From positions 1-64,000 of the forward strand of contig JAEEGS010000009.1 of assembly GCA_016280445.1 (NCBI GenBank): a DNA stretch of 64,000 nt, read 5' to 3'. The stretch is from Bacteroidaceae bacterium (lineage in GTDB: Bacteria; Bacteroidota; Bacteroidia; Bacteroidales; Bacteroidaceae). This document shows positions 45,539-55,331 of this stretch, piece after piece; position 1 is the first letter of the stretch; each line of letters begins with the position of its first letter. Under the pieces are notes generated by a model that saw only the letters and a program-made list of their open reading frames with translations, was not told the DNA's origin and did no database searches. A program made the position numbers and the translations under genes.

Positions 45539-45575
45539 TAAATTCGCGGCAAAACTAAATAAAGCAAATTGAACT

Positions 45576-46748
45576 ATGCAAGGAAATTTTTCTTACCACA
45601 ACCCCACCAAACTGTATTTTGGTGATGAGTCTTTGAACTATCTCAAGGACGAGTTAACCCACTTTGGACCCGTTGTATTGTTGAACTACGGCAGCGGTAG
45701 TGTGAAACGTAATGGCATCTATGACCAGGTGGTGGCTATTCTACGTGAGGCTGGCAAGACTATTGTGGAGAATCCGGGTGTGATGAGCAACCCAACGTTG
45801 GAGAAGCTGCGCGAGGGTGTCAAGATTGCCTGCGAGAACAAGGTGGATTGGATTCTCGCCCTTGGTGGCGGCAGCGTCTGCGACTATTCGAAGGCTGTGG
45901 CGGCTTCTGTCTTCTACGATGGTGACTACTGGGATAAGTTCTGGCTGAAACAGGAACAGCCTGATGCCGACCAAAAGCTGTTGCCCGTAGGTTGCATCCT
46001 GACAATGGCAGGCACGGGTTCGGAGATGAATGCAGGCACGGTGATTACCGATGCGGAGCACACGTTCAAGGTGGGTCATGTGTTCGACGACCGCTTGATG
46101 CCAAAGTTCTCTATCTTGAATCCAAAGTTCACGATGACCGTACCCGACAACCAGATGAAGGCTGGCATCTACGACATCATTAACCACATCATGGAACAAT
46201 ACTTCTCCGACTTCGACGACAACACGAGCGACTATCTCTCCGAAGGCCTGATGCGCAGTCTCATCACGGCTTCCCGCATCGCAGTGAAGAATCCGCAGGA
46301 CTATGAGGCCCGTTCGAATATCATGTGGACGGCAACGTGGGCACTCAACACACTCATCGGTCTTGGCAAGCGTCAGGACTGGATGGTACACATGATTGGT
46401 CACAGTGTCGGAGCCTGGACACATGCCCCTCATGGTTACGCTCTTGCTGCCGTTTCGATGGCTTACTATCGTCGTGCCATGAAGCCAGGTCTTTCCAAGT
46501 TCGTTCGCTTTGCCCAGAATGTTTGGAATATTGATGGCAACGGCATGACCGACGAGCAGATTGCCGAAGCAGGTATTGAAGCCCTGAAGAACTGGATGCT
46601 GGAGATTGGCCTTCCACTGACTATCAGCGAAATTGGTGCCACCCCCGACATGATTCCTGGCATCACCCAAGGAACCATCTGCTATCCTGCCGGCTACATG
46701 AACCTGACCCCCGCAGATATTACTGAAATATTGAAGGAGAGTTTGTGA
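45576..46748 (+). CDS. Iron-containing alcohol dehydrogenase (butanol dehydrogenase-like)
   Basis: 390 residues, the size of YqhD/BdhA-type group III alcohol dehydrogenases. The nucleotide site is GYGSGSVKRNGIYD-like (LNYGSGSVKR, about 38) and LGGGSVCDYSKAVA (about 94); metal ligands lie in AGIYDIINHIMEQYF and in HMIGHSVGAWTHAPHG. Probably NADPH-dependent reduction of aldehydes. It stands alone before the xpt operon. Confidence 0.88.
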   Translation: MQGNFSYHNPTKLYFGDESLNYLKDELTHFGPVVLLNYGSGSVKRNGIYDQVVAILREAGKTIVENPGVMSNPTLEKLREGVKIACENKVDWILALGGGSVCDYSKAVAASVFYDGDYWDKFWLKQEQPDADQKLLPVGCILTMAGTGSEMNAGTVITDAEHTFKVGHVFDDRLMPKFSILNPKFTMTVPDNQMKAGIYDIINHIMEQYFSDFDDNTSDYLSEGLMRSLITASRIAVKNPQDYEARSNIMWTATWALNTLIGLGKRQDWMVHMIGHSVGAWTHAPHGYALAAVSMAYYRRAMKPGLSKFVRFAQNVWNIDGNGMTDEQIAEAGIEALKNWMLEIGLPLTISEIGATPDMIPGITQGTICYPAGYMNLTPADITEILKESL

Positions 46749-46770
46749 TTGGGTAAAAATGAAGAAAGGA

Positions 46771-46802
46771 TTTGGTTGTATTGGAAATTTGGTATAACTT
46801 TG
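46771..46802 (+). promoter_or_regulatory. Promoter of the xpt-permease operon
   Basis: TTTG (46771-46774), 20 bases, TAACTTTG (46795-46802), both exact matches. Transcription would start near 46809, so the true xpt start is the ATG at 46857 rather than the in-frame TTG upstream. No purine riboswitch was recognised in the 48-base leader. Confidence 0.75.
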
Positions 46803-46856
46803 CAATCTGTATTTTAAAGAATAATACGATTGTTAAACATTGAATGGGAATTTGAT

Positions 46857-47477
46857 ATGAATTTCTTGGAAGAAAAAATCCTGCGTGATGGATTTATCAA
46901 GCCTGGCAACATCTTGAAGATTGACAGTTTCCTCAATCATCAAATAGACATTGACATCATGCGCCAGATGGCCTATGAACTGAAACGCCGTTTCAAGGGA
47001 GTGGAGGTGAACAAGGTGCTCACGATTGAAGCCAGCGGCATCGCCATTGCTACCATGCTGGGCAATCTCTACGATGTGCCTGTGGTGTTCGCCAAGAAGA
47101 ATGAGACCGCCAACAGCACTGATGACAAGTATGTGTCGCAGGCGTATTCGTTCACCCACAAGAAGCAGAACAACGTCTTCATTTCGCGCCCCTACCTGAG
47201 TGCCACCGATAAGGTGCTCATTGTGGATGACTTCCTTGCCGACGGTCAGGCGACGCATGCCTTGATTGACCTGGTGCATCAGGCTGGTGGCGAGGTGGTG
47301 GGCATCGGCATCGCCGTGGAGAAAGGACAACAAAAAGGTGGAAGCCTGTTGCGCGAAGAGGGTTACCACTTGGAATCCCTCGCCATTGTGGAGTCGATGG
47401 ACTGGGAGACCCAGACCATCCGTTTCCGTGAGCAACCAGCCCGCCCGTTGGGTGATTGCAACCTCAAGGCTTTATAA
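46857..47477 (+). CDS. xpt: Xanthine phosphoribosyltransferase
   Basis: About 206 residues from ATG 46857 (MNFLEEKILRDG). KVLTIEASGIAIATMLG, FAKKNE and VLIVDDFLADGQATHALIDL (the PRPP-binding loop DDFLADG) identify the Xpt type. It converts xanthine plus PRPP to XMP in purine salvage. Followed after 18 bases by a purine permease, as in many xpt-pbuX operons. Confidence 0.92.
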   Translation: MNFLEEKILRDGFIKPGNILKIDSFLNHQIDIDIMRQMAYELKRRFKGVEVNKVLTIEASGIAIATMLGNLYDVPVVFAKKNETANSTDDKYVSQAYSFTHKKQNNVFISRPYLSATDKVLIVDDFLADGQATHALIDLVHQAGGEVVGIGIAVEKGQQKGGSLLREEGYHLESLAIVESMDWETQTIRFREQPARPLGDCNLKAL

Positions 47478-47495
47478 CTCTAAACTCCAGCAAGT

Positions 47496-48797
47496 ATGGC
47501 AGACAATAGTAAACTCTATGAGTTGGATGGCCGTGTGCCTCTGTTGCAAGCGATTCCGTTTGGCTTGCAACATGTGCTCGCCATGTTCGTGTCTAACATC
47601 ACCCCAATCATCATTCTTGCCAATGTGGTGGGCATCGAGCCCAAAATCAGCGCCGCACTGATTCAGAACTGTATGGTGATTGCAGGTATTGGCACGCTCA
47701 TCCAACTCTATCCCATCTGGCGCATCGGTTCTCGCCTGCCCATTGTGATGGGTATATCCTTCACCTTCCTCTCGATTGCCATTTTTATTGCCACCTCACA
47801 GGGAATGGGTGTGCTGATGGGGGCTGTGGTCATCGGCGGTGTCGTGGAAGGACTGTTGGGACTTTGTGCGAAGTATTGGGTGAAAATAGTTCCACATATC
47901 GTGGCGGCCACGGTGGTGACGGCCATCGGATTCTCCCTGTTGCCTATTGGTGCCAATAGTTTTGCCGGAGGTCAGGGAGCTGCCGATTTCGGCTCCATGA
48001 ACAATTGGATTGTAGGTTCTGTCACGCTTGTATCCTGTCTTCTCTGCCAGGTGTTTGCAAAAGGTTTTCTCCGTTCCCTTTCGGTACTTGTCGGACTGGT
48101 TGTAGGCTATGTCGTCGCAGTATGTATGGGTATGGTTGATTTTTCGGGGTTCGAGAATGTCAGTTTCGTTTCTTTGCCCACATTCCTGCCTTTCAAACTA
48201 GAGTTCAACCTGGGAGCCATCCTTTCCATCATTTGTGTGTATCTCGTATCTGCCACAGAGACAATCGGCGACACCAGTGCGTTGTGTAACGGTGCGTTGA
48301 AGCGAAATCCGCATAAGGTGGAACTGGGTGCATCCATCTCATGCGACGGCTTCGTGTCCTCCTTTGCAGGCCTATTCGGGTGTACACCTATCACCACCTT
48401 CTCCCAGAATGTCGGTTTGGCAGCCATGTCAGGTGTGGTCAACAGATTCACTATTGCCACAGGCGCATGCATCATGATATTCGGCGGCATCTTCCCCGCC
48501 GTCGGCTATGCATTGACAACGATTCCCCAGGCCGTCTTGGGCGGATGCACGCTCCTGATGTTTGGCTCCATCCTCTTTGCCGGATTCGGCATGATGGCAC
48601 GAAGCGGCTTCACGCAGCGCAACATGGTGATTGTCTCACTCTCTCTTGCCGTAGGCATCGGGTTCACTCAGGCAGCAGACATGTTTAGCATCTTCCCGCA
48701 GATTGTGCAGACCGTCTTCGCCGAGAACTGTGTGGCGGTGGTTTTCCTCCTTGCGGTGATTCTGAACCTTGTTCTGCCGAAGGACAAAAAGGAATGA
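47496..48797 (+). CDS. pbuX: Xanthine/purine permease (NCS2 family)
   Basis: 433 residues with about 13-14 hydrophobic helices. QHVLAMFVSNITPIII at the N terminus and the ATETIGDTSALCNGALKR and GCTPITTFSQNVGL motifs are signatures of the nucleobase:cation symporter-2 family. Placement directly behind xpt indicates xanthine as the likely substrate, taken up with H+ or Na+. The product is an inner-membrane protein. Confidence 0.9.
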   Translation: MADNSKLYELDGRVPLLQAIPFGLQHVLAMFVSNITPIIILANVVGIEPKISAALIQNCMVIAGIGTLIQLYPIWRIGSRLPIVMGISFTFLSIAIFIATSQGMGVLMGAVVIGGVVEGLLGLCAKYWVKIVPHIVAATVVTAIGFSLLPIGANSFAGGQGAADFGSMNNWIVGSVTLVSCLLCQVFAKGFLRSLSVLVGLVVGYVVAVCMGMVDFSGFENVSFVSLPTFLPFKLEFNLGAILSIICVYLVSATETIGDTSALCNGALKRNPHKVELGASISCDGFVSSFAGLFGCTPITTFSQNVGLAAMSGVVNRFTIATGACIMIFGGIFPAVGYALTTIPQAVLGGCTLLMFGSILFAGFGMMARSGFTQRNMVIVSLSLAVGIGFTQAADMFSIFPQIVQTVFAENCVAVVFLLAVILNLVLPKDKKE

Positions 48798-48912
48798 AAT
48801 GAGTGTCCATAGATTGCTTTCGTTTTGTGTCATTTCGTCACGAAAATAATCTTTTTACTTTCAAATAGTGAAAAAACGTGCCAGATATGATGATAAAACG
48901 AAAATAAGTCCG

Positions 48913-48920
48913 TAACTTTG
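48913..48920 (+). promoter_or_regulatory. glmS -7 element
   Basis: TAACTTTG matches the consensus 23 bases before the glmS ATG; the -33 region is weak. It would serve the glmS-carA-carB run. No glmS ribozyme-like structure fits in the short leader. Confidence 0.55.
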
Positions 48921-48943
48921 CACCAACAAAATGAAAGACTATT

Positions 48944-50788
48944 ATGTGTGGAATTGTTGGATATTTAGGTAAGCGCAATGCCTACCCCGTCCTGATTAAA
49001 GGACTGAAGAGATTGGAATACAGAGGCTACGACAGTGCAGGAGTGGCACTCCTGACAAAAGATGGCGGACTGCATGTGTATAAAACCAAAGGAAAGGTGG
49101 CCGATTTGGAGGTGTATGCATCGGATAAAGACACCACGGGAACTGTCGGCATTGCCCACACGCGTTGGGCTACTCACGGCGAACCGAATTCCACGAATGC
49201 CCACCCACACATTTCTTATACGGGCAATCTGGCCATCATCCACAACGGCATTATTGAGAACTATGCGGTGCTGAAGAAGCAACTCATGGAGCAGGGCATC
49301 GAATTCAAGAGCAACACCGACACGGAAGTGCTGGTGCAGTTGATTGAGTATGTTCGCCAGAAACGGAGCGTGGATTTGCTTACGGCTGTGCGCATCGCCT
49401 TGCGCTCGGTGATTGGTGCTTATGCTATCGCTATTCTCGACAAAGACGACCCCGATCAGATTATCGCTGCCCGAAAGAGCAGTCCCTTGGTGGTGGGCAT
49501 CGGCGAAGAGGAATTCTTCCTCGGTTCGGATGCCAGCCCTATCATCGAATATACCGACAAGGTGATTTATCTGGACGACAAGGATATTGCAGTGATTCGT
49601 CGTAACGAGGAGGTGAAAGTGGTTGACTTCAACAATGAGAAGATGGAGCATGAGGTGACGAAGGTGGACTTGAATCTAGCTCAGATAGAGAAAGGTGGTT
49701 TCCCCCACTTCATGTTGAAGGAAATCTTTGAGCAACCCGATTGCTTGAAAGACTGTATGAGAGGCCGTGTGAATGTGGAGGCGAACAACGTGGTGCTTTC
49801 TGCCATCATCGACTACCGCAAGCATCTTATCAATCCTCGACGTATCATTATTGTTGCATGTGGTACTTCATGGCATGCCGGACTCATCGGTAAGCAGTTG
49901 ATTGAGGACTTCTGCCAGATTCCTGTTGAAGTGGTATATGCTTCGGAATTCCGTTACAGTAAACCTGTCATCAACGAGCAGGATGTGATTATTGCCATCA
50001 GTCAGTCGGGTGAGACCGCCGACACTTTGGCTGCCATTGAGTTGGCCAAGAGCAAGGGTGCTTTCATCTACGGTATCTGCAACGCCATCGGCAGCAGCAT
50101 TCCTCGTGCCACCCACACGGGTTCCTACATTCACGTGGGACCGGAAATTGGTGTGGCCTCCACGAAGGCTTTCACGGGTCAGGTGACGGTGCTCACGATG
50201 CTGGCACTTGCCTTGGGCAAGGAGCGCGGCACCATCGATAATACGCGTTATTCCAAGGTGCTGACAGAATTGAATGCTATTCCTCAGAAGATGGAGGAAC
50301 TGCTGAAACAGAGCGATGCCATCAAGGACATCAGCCGCATTTTCACTTATGCCCACAACTTCCTCTATTTGGGTCGTGGCTACAACTACCCTGTTGCCCT
50401 CGAAGGTGCATTGAAACTGAAGGAAATCTCCTACATCCACGCCGAGGGTTATCCTGCCGCCGAGATGAAGCACGGTCCTATCGCCTTGATTGATGACGAG
50501 ATGCCTGTGGTGGTGATTGCAACACATAACGTACTCTACGAAAAGGTGGTCAGCAACATTCAGGAAATCAAGGCGCGTAAGGCACGTGTCATTGCCATCG
50601 TTTCAGAGGGTGATGAGACCATCCGCAAGATGGCTGACAGCGTCATCGAACTGCCTCAAACCGAGGAATGTCTCGAACCACTCTTGGCGTCCATCCCGCT
50701 CCAGATGCTTGCCTACTACATTGCCGTAGCAAAGGGCAAGGATGTGGATCAGCCACGCAACTTGGCAAAATCAGTGACAGTGGAATAA
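48944..50788 (+). CDS. glmS: Glutamine-fructose-6-phosphate aminotransferase
   Basis: 614 residues. The start MCGIVGYLG exposes the catalytic Cys after removal of Met. The N-terminal class II amidotransferase part (HTRWATHGEPNSTNAHPH) is followed by two SIS domains (ACGTSWHAGLIG, ISQSGETADTLAA) and the C-terminal KSVTVE. It makes glucosamine-6-phosphate for peptidoglycan and lipopolysaccharide. It is first of three glutamine-using enzymes in a row, 22 bases before carA. Confidence 0.97.
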   Translation: MCGIVGYLGKRNAYPVLIKGLKRLEYRGYDSAGVALLTKDGGLHVYKTKGKVADLEVYASDKDTTGTVGIAHTRWATHGEPNSTNAHPHISYTGNLAIIHNGIIENYAVLKKQLMEQGIEFKSNTDTEVLVQLIEYVRQKRSVDLLTAVRIALRSVIGAYAIAILDKDDPDQIIAARKSSPLVVGIGEEEFFLGSDASPIIEYTDKVIYLDDKDIAVIRRNEEVKVVDFNNEKMEHEVTKVDLNLAQIEKGGFPHFMLKEIFEQPDCLKDCMRGRVNVEANNVVLSAIIDYRKHLINPRRIIIVACGTSWHAGLIGKQLIEDFCQIPVEVVYASEFRYSKPVINEQDVIIAISQSGETADTLAAIELAKSKGAFIYGICNAIGSSIPRATHTGSYIHVGPEIGVASTKAFTGQVTVLTMLALALGKERGTIDNTRYSKVLTELNAIPQKMEELLKQSDAIKDISRIFTYAHNFLYLGRGYNYPVALEGALKLKEISYIHAEGYPAAEMKHGPIALIDDEMPVVVIATHNVLYEKVVSNIQEIKARKARVIAIVSEGDETIRKMADSVIELPQTEECLEPLLASIPLQMLAYYIAVAKGKDVDQPRNLAKSVTVE

Positions 50789-50810
50789 TCAAAAACACTC
50801 AATACACAAA

Positions 50811-51926
50811 ATGAGAAACGTAACACTTTTGTTAGAAGACGGCACCGCTTTCCACGGCAAATCTTTCGGATATGAAAAACCTGTGGCTGGCGAGGTGGTC
50901 TTCAACACCGCCATGATGGGTTATCCTGAGAGTTTGACAGACCCCTCTTATGCGGGTCAGCTCATGGCACTCACCTACCCTCTTGTCGGCAACTATGGTG
51001 TGCCTCCCTTCAGCATAGAAGAGAACGGCATCGCCACTTTCATGGAAAGCGAAAAAATCCATGCGGAGGCTATCATCGTCAGTGACTACAGCGAAGAATA
51101 CTCCCACTGGAATGCCAAGGAAAGTTTGGCCGATTGGCTAAAACGTGAGCAAGTGCCAGGCATTACCGGCATCGACACTCGCCAACTTACCAAAGTGCTC
51201 CGTGAACATGGTGTGATGATGGGCAAAATCCTCTTCGACGATGAGCCGGACAATATCCCCACAGCACAATATGAGGGCGTGAACTATATCGCCAAGGTTT
51301 CTTGCAAGGAGGTGGTGCGGTATCAGAGCAATCAGAGTTCTCAGAATACTCCCAAGAAGGTTCTCCTTGTTGACTGCGGTGTGAAGAACAACATCATCCG
51401 TTGCCTGCTCAAACGTGGCGTTGAGGTGATTCGTGTTCCTTGGAACTATGACTTCAACACGCTCGACTTTGACGGACTTTTCCTGGCTAATGGTCCTGGT
51501 GACCCCGATACAGCTACTGACGCTGTGGAAAACATCAAAACTTTCCTTGCTGAGGAGAAGGCTAAAGCAGCCAAGGGCGAGAAGGTACGTCCTTGCATGG
51601 GTATCTGTATGGGAAACCAATTGCTTTCAAAGGCTGCCGGTGCCAAGATATACAAACTGAAATACGGACACCGTTCCCACAACCAGCCCGTTCAGCAGGT
51701 GGGCACCAACCGTTGCTTCATCACCTCGCAGAACCACGGCTATGCAGTGGACAGCACTACCCTTCCATCCGATTGGGAACCTCTCTTCGTCAACATGAAC
51801 GACGGTTCTAACGAAGGCATCCGCCATAAGAAGTACCCCTGGTTCTCGGCACAGTTCCATCCTGAGGCTACCAGCGGTCCTGTCGACACGGAGTTTATGT
51901 TTGATGAATTTGTAGAAATCCTTTAA
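50811..51926 (+). CDS. carA: Carbamoyl-phosphate synthase small subunit
   Basis: 371 residues. N-terminal CPSase_sm domain (LLEDGTAFHGKSFG, TGIDTRQLTK), then a class I glutamine amidotransferase with MGICMGNQ nucleophile region (Cys at about 265) and SQNHGYAVD, QFHPEATSGP for the His/Glu. It supplies ammonia from glutamine to CarB. It is 12 bases before carB. Confidence 0.97.
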   Translation: MRNVTLLLEDGTAFHGKSFGYEKPVAGEVVFNTAMMGYPESLTDPSYAGQLMALTYPLVGNYGVPPFSIEENGIATFMESEKIHAEAIIVSDYSEEYSHWNAKESLADWLKREQVPGITGIDTRQLTKVLREHGVMMGKILFDDEPDNIPTAQYEGVNYIAKVSCKEVVRYQSNQSSQNTPKKVLLVDCGVKNNIIRCLLKRGVEVIRVPWNYDFNTLDFDGLFLANGPGDPDTATDAVENIKTFLAEEKAKAAKGEKVRPCMGICMGNQLLSKAAGAKIYKLKYGHRSHNQPVQQVGTNRCFITSQNHGYAVDSTTLPSDWEPLFVNMNDGSNEGIRHKKYPWFSAQFHPEATSGPVDTEFMFDEFVEIL

Positions 51927-51938
51927 GACATCAAGACA

Positions 51939-54900
51939 ATGAATAGATCTCATATAAAGAAAGTGCTCCTTCTTGGTTCTGGAGCCTTGAAGATTGGCGA
52001 GGCGGGCGAATTCGACTACTCAGGTAGTCAGGCTCTGAAAGCCTTGAAGGAAGAAGGTATCGAAACCGTCCTTATCAATCCAAATATCGCCACGGTGCAG
52101 ACCTCGGAAGGTGTTGCTGACAAGATTTATTTCTTGCCCGTCACACCTTTCTTTGTGGAGAAGGTTATCCAGAAGGAGAAACCGCAGGGCATTCTCTTAG
52201 CCTTCGGTGGACAAACCGCACTCAACTGCGGTGTGGAACTCTATCAACAGCACATCCTTGAGAAATATAACGTCCAAGTGCTTGGCACTCCTGTTCAGGC
52301 CATCATCGACACAGAAGACCGTGAACTCTTCGTGAAGAAATTGGATGAGATTGATGTGAAGACCATCAAGAGCCACGCTTGCGATAATATCGAAGATGCA
52401 CGTAAAGCGGCTGCCGACCTCGGCTATCCCGTCATCATCCGTGCGGCATACGCACTCGGCGGTCTTGGCTCAGGTTTTTGTGACAACGAGGATGAACTCA
52501 ACAAGATTGCGGAGAAAGCCTTCTCGTTCTCTCCACAGGTGCTTGTCGAGAAATCGTTGAAGGGTTGGAAAGAAATTGAGTATGAAGTGGTGCGTGACCG
52601 TTTCGACAACTGCATCACCGTCTGCAACATGGAGAACTTCGACCCCCTCGGCATCCACACAGGAGAGTCGATTGTGATTGCTCCTTCGCAGACTCTCACC
52701 AATAGCGAATACCATAAACTTAGAGCACTTGCCATTAAGATTATTCGCCATATCGGCATTGTCGGCGAGTGCAACGTACAATATGCATTCGACCCTGAAA
52801 GCGAGGATTACCGTGTGATTGAGGTGAACGCTCGTCTTTCCCGTTCATCGGCTTTGGCATCGAAAGCAACAGGCTATCCATTGGCCTTTGTCGCTGCCAA
52901 GCTCGGCCTCGGCTATGGTCTCTTCGATTTGAAGAACTCCGTCACCAAGACCACCTCTGCCTTCTTCGAACCAGCCCTCGACTACGTGGTGTGCAAGATT
53001 CCACGTTGGGATCTCGGAAAGTTCCGCGGAGTTGACCGTGAACTCGGCTCATCTATGAAATCTGTGGGTGAGGTGATGGCCATTGGCCGCACCTTCGAGG
53101 AAGCCATTCAGAAGGGACTCCGCATGATTGGCCAGGGTCTGCATGGATTCGTTGGCAACCACGAACTGGAAATTGAAGATGTGGATGCAGCCCTCAAGGC
53201 ACCGACAGACAAGCGTGTACTTGTGGTGGAAAAGGCTCTGCACATGGGCTACACTGTTGACCACATCCACGACCTCACTAAGATTGACAAGTGGTTCCTC
53301 TGCAAGTTGCAGAACATCCTCAATACTTACGTTGAGTTACAGCAGAAAGGAGCCATCCAACACGTTGATGCGGAACTGATGCGCCGTGCCAAAGTGCAGG
53401 GCTTCACTGATTTCCAGATTGCTCGTGCAGTAGGTCTCGAAAGTCTTATCGATGCTGAAATCGCAACCAAACTGGTGCGTGAACTTCGCAAGCAGATGGG
53501 AATCCTTCCTTCTGTCAAACAGATAGACACCCTTGCTGCTGAATATCCTGCCCAAACAAATTACCTCTACCTTACCTACCAAGGCTGTGGTTCTGTGGGC
53601 AGTGATCATGCCGCAGCAAAGGGGACGAACCAGCATGATATTACTTACGAGAACGACCGACGTTCCATCATCGTCTTGGGTTCCGGTGCTTACAGAATCG
53701 GTTCAAGTGTTGAGTTTGACTGGTGTGGTGTTCAAGCACTTAACACCATCCGAAAAGAGGGTTATCGTTCCGTGATGATTAACTATAATCCTGAAACGGT
53801 TTCGACTGACTACGATATGTGCGACCGTCTCTATTTCGATGAACTCACCTTTGAGCGTGTGATGGACATCATTGAGTTGGAGAATCCGCACGGAGTCATT
53901 GTGTCGACAGGTGGACAGATTCCAAATAACCTCGCCATGCGTCTCGACAGCGAGCGAGTGCCCATCCTCGGCACTTCCGCGAAGAGCATCGACAATGCCG
54001 AAGACCGCGACAAGTTCTCAGCTATGTGTGACCGCATCGGTGTGGATCAGCCAGCATGGGCTGCACTCACCTCGATGGACGATATCAACCAGTTCATTAA
54101 TAAGGTTGGATTTCCTGTCCTTGTGCGTCCGTCCTATGTGTTGTCAGGTGCAGCGATGAATGTCTGCTCAAACCAAGAAGAACTGGAACGATTCCTCCAA
54201 CTTGCCGCCAACATTAGCAAAAAGCATCCTGTGGTGGTCAGCAAGTTCCACGAGCACAACAAGGAAATCGAAATGGATGCGGTGGCAAAGGATGGCGAGA
54301 TTATCGCTTATGCCATCAGCGAACACATCGAGTTTGCAGGTGTCCACTCAGGCGATGCAACTATCCAGTTCCCACCTCAGAAGATATATGTCGAGACCGT
54401 TCGCCAAATCAAGAAGGTCTCCAAAAAGATTGCTAAAGAACTGAACATCTCAGGTCCGTTCAACATCCAGTTCCTTGCCGAGCAGAACCATCTGCGCGTC
54501 ATCGAATGCAATTTGCGCGCCTCGCGTTCCTTCCCGTTCGTGTCGAAGGTGCTGAAACTCAACTTGATTGAACTGGCTACAAAAATCATGCTTGGTGTGC
54601 CCTTCGAGCGTCCTGACAAGAATCTCTTTGACCTCGACTACGTGGGCATCAAGGCATCGCAGTTCTCTTTCAATCGCTTGCAAAAGGCTGACCCCGTACT
54701 GGGTGTCGATATGGCATCGACTGGTGAAGTGGGCTGCATCGGTGACGATACGGCATCTGCCCTACTCTGTGCCATGCTTTCCGTGGGACATCGTATTCCG
54801 AAGAAAGGCATTCTTCTCTCTACAGGCCCAGGCAAGCAGAAAGCCGACATGCTCCGTGCTGCCCAGCAACTCATCGAACATGGTTACCGACTCTATGCCA

Positions 54901-55205
54901 CAGGCGGCACCTCTCATTATTTAGCAGAGAACGGCATTGACAATACGCTCGTTCATTGGCCCAGCGAGGAAAGTCAGCAGCCACAAGCCCTTGACCTGCT
55001 CCACAGCCACGACATAGACATGGTGGTCAACGTGCCCAAGAACCTCTCTGTTGGCGAACTCACCAATGGCTACAAGATACGCCGTGCTGCCATTGACCTC
55101 AACATTCCTCTTATCACGAACTCCCGCCTTGCCTCTGCTTTCATCGATGCCTTCTGCACGAAGAGCCTCGACGATATTGAAATCAAGGCATGGAGCGAGT
55201 TCTAA
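51939..55205 (+). CDS. carB: Carbamoyl-phosphate synthase large subunit
   Basis: 1088 residues with the two homologous ATP-grasp halves. LLGSGALKIGEAGEFDYSG and, in the second half, VLGSGAYRIGSSVEFDWCG mark the two preATP-grasp folds; RLSRSSALASKATGYPLA and ECNLRASRSFPFVSKV are the ATP-site signatures. A C-terminal allosteric MGS domain (LSTGPGKQKADML, YATGGTSHYLAENG) follows. It makes carbamoyl phosphate for pyrimidine and arginine synthesis. A strong terminator follows. Confidence 0.97.
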   Translation: MNRSHIKKVLLLGSGALKIGEAGEFDYSGSQALKALKEEGIETVLINPNIATVQTSEGVADKIYFLPVTPFFVEKVIQKEKPQGILLAFGGQTALNCGVELYQQHILEKYNVQVLGTPVQAIIDTEDRELFVKKLDEIDVKTIKSHACDNIEDARKAAADLGYPVIIRAAYALGGLGSGFCDNEDELNKIAEKAFSFSPQVLVEKSLKGWKEIEYEVVRDRFDNCITVCNMENFDPLGIHTGESIVIAPSQTLTNSEYHKLRALAIKIIRHIGIVGECNVQYAFDPESEDYRVIEVNARLSRSSALASKATGYPLAFVAAKLGLGYGLFDLKNSVTKTTSAFFEPALDYVVCKIPRWDLGKFRGVDRELGSSMKSVGEVMAIGRTFEEAIQKGLRMIGQGLHGFVGNHELEIEDVDAALKAPTDKRVLVVEKALHMGYTVDHIHDLTKIDKWFLCKLQNILNTYVELQQKGAIQHVDAELMRRAKVQGFTDFQIARAVGLESLIDAEIATKLVRELRKQMGILPSVKQIDTLAAEYPAQTNYLYLTYQGCGSVGSDHAAAKGTNQHDITYENDRRSIIVLGSGAYRIGSSVEFDWCGVQALNTIRKEGYRSVMINYNPETVSTDYDMCDRLYFDELTFERVMDIIELENPHGVIVSTGGQIPNNLAMRLDSERVPILGTSAKSIDNAEDRDKFSAMCDRIGVDQPAWAALTSMDDINQFINKVGFPVLVRPSYVLSGAAMNVCSNQEELERFLQLAANISKKHPVVVSKFHEHNKEIEMDAVAKDGEIIAYAISEHIEFAGVHSGDATIQFPPQKIYVETVRQIKKVSKKIAKELNISGPFNIQFLAEQNHLRVIECNLRASRSFPFVSKVLKLNLIELATKIMLGVPFERPDKNLFDLDYVGIKASQFSFNRLQKADPVLGVDMASTGEVGCIGDDTASALLCAMLSVGHRIPKKGILLSTGPGKQKADMLRAAQQLIEHGYRLYATGGTSHYLAENGIDNTLVHWPSEESQQPQALDLLHSHDIDMVVNVPKNLSVGELTNGYKIRRAAIDLNIPLITNSRLASAFIDAFCTKSLDDIEIKAWSEF

Positions 55206-55266
55206 AGATGTCCCATCCCTTATAGGCAACGTCGTTTCCACTTAATTGAAACGCCCGTTTCCTATC

Positions 55267-55317
55267 AAATAGCACCGCCGTTCCCAATTCATTGGCAACG
55301 GCGGTGCTATTTTTTTA
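55267..55317 (+). terminator. carB terminator
   Basis: Perfect 16-bp arms (55267-55282, 55297-55312), GC-rich and followed by a T run (55310-55316). Located between the convergent carB and dapA genes. Confidence 0.9.
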
Positions 55318-55331
55318 TGTTATATAGAAAT

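Larger units (their letters stand above)
44973..45575. other. 603-bp intergenic region rich in repeats
   Basis: Between divergent genes. It holds a small hairpin (CGTCTACAAAGACG, about 45076-45089), a 23-bp tandem repeat (45213-45317), the third copy of the dispersed palindromic repeat (45438-45480) and a terminator-like hairpin (45499-45538). A -7-like TTACTTTG for the leftward protease gene lies near 45015. No small gene was credible. Confidence 0.6.

Noticed and set aside
46803-46856. Purine riboswitch before xpt
   Set aside because: The leader is only about 48 bases and lacks the three-way-junction sequence pattern.
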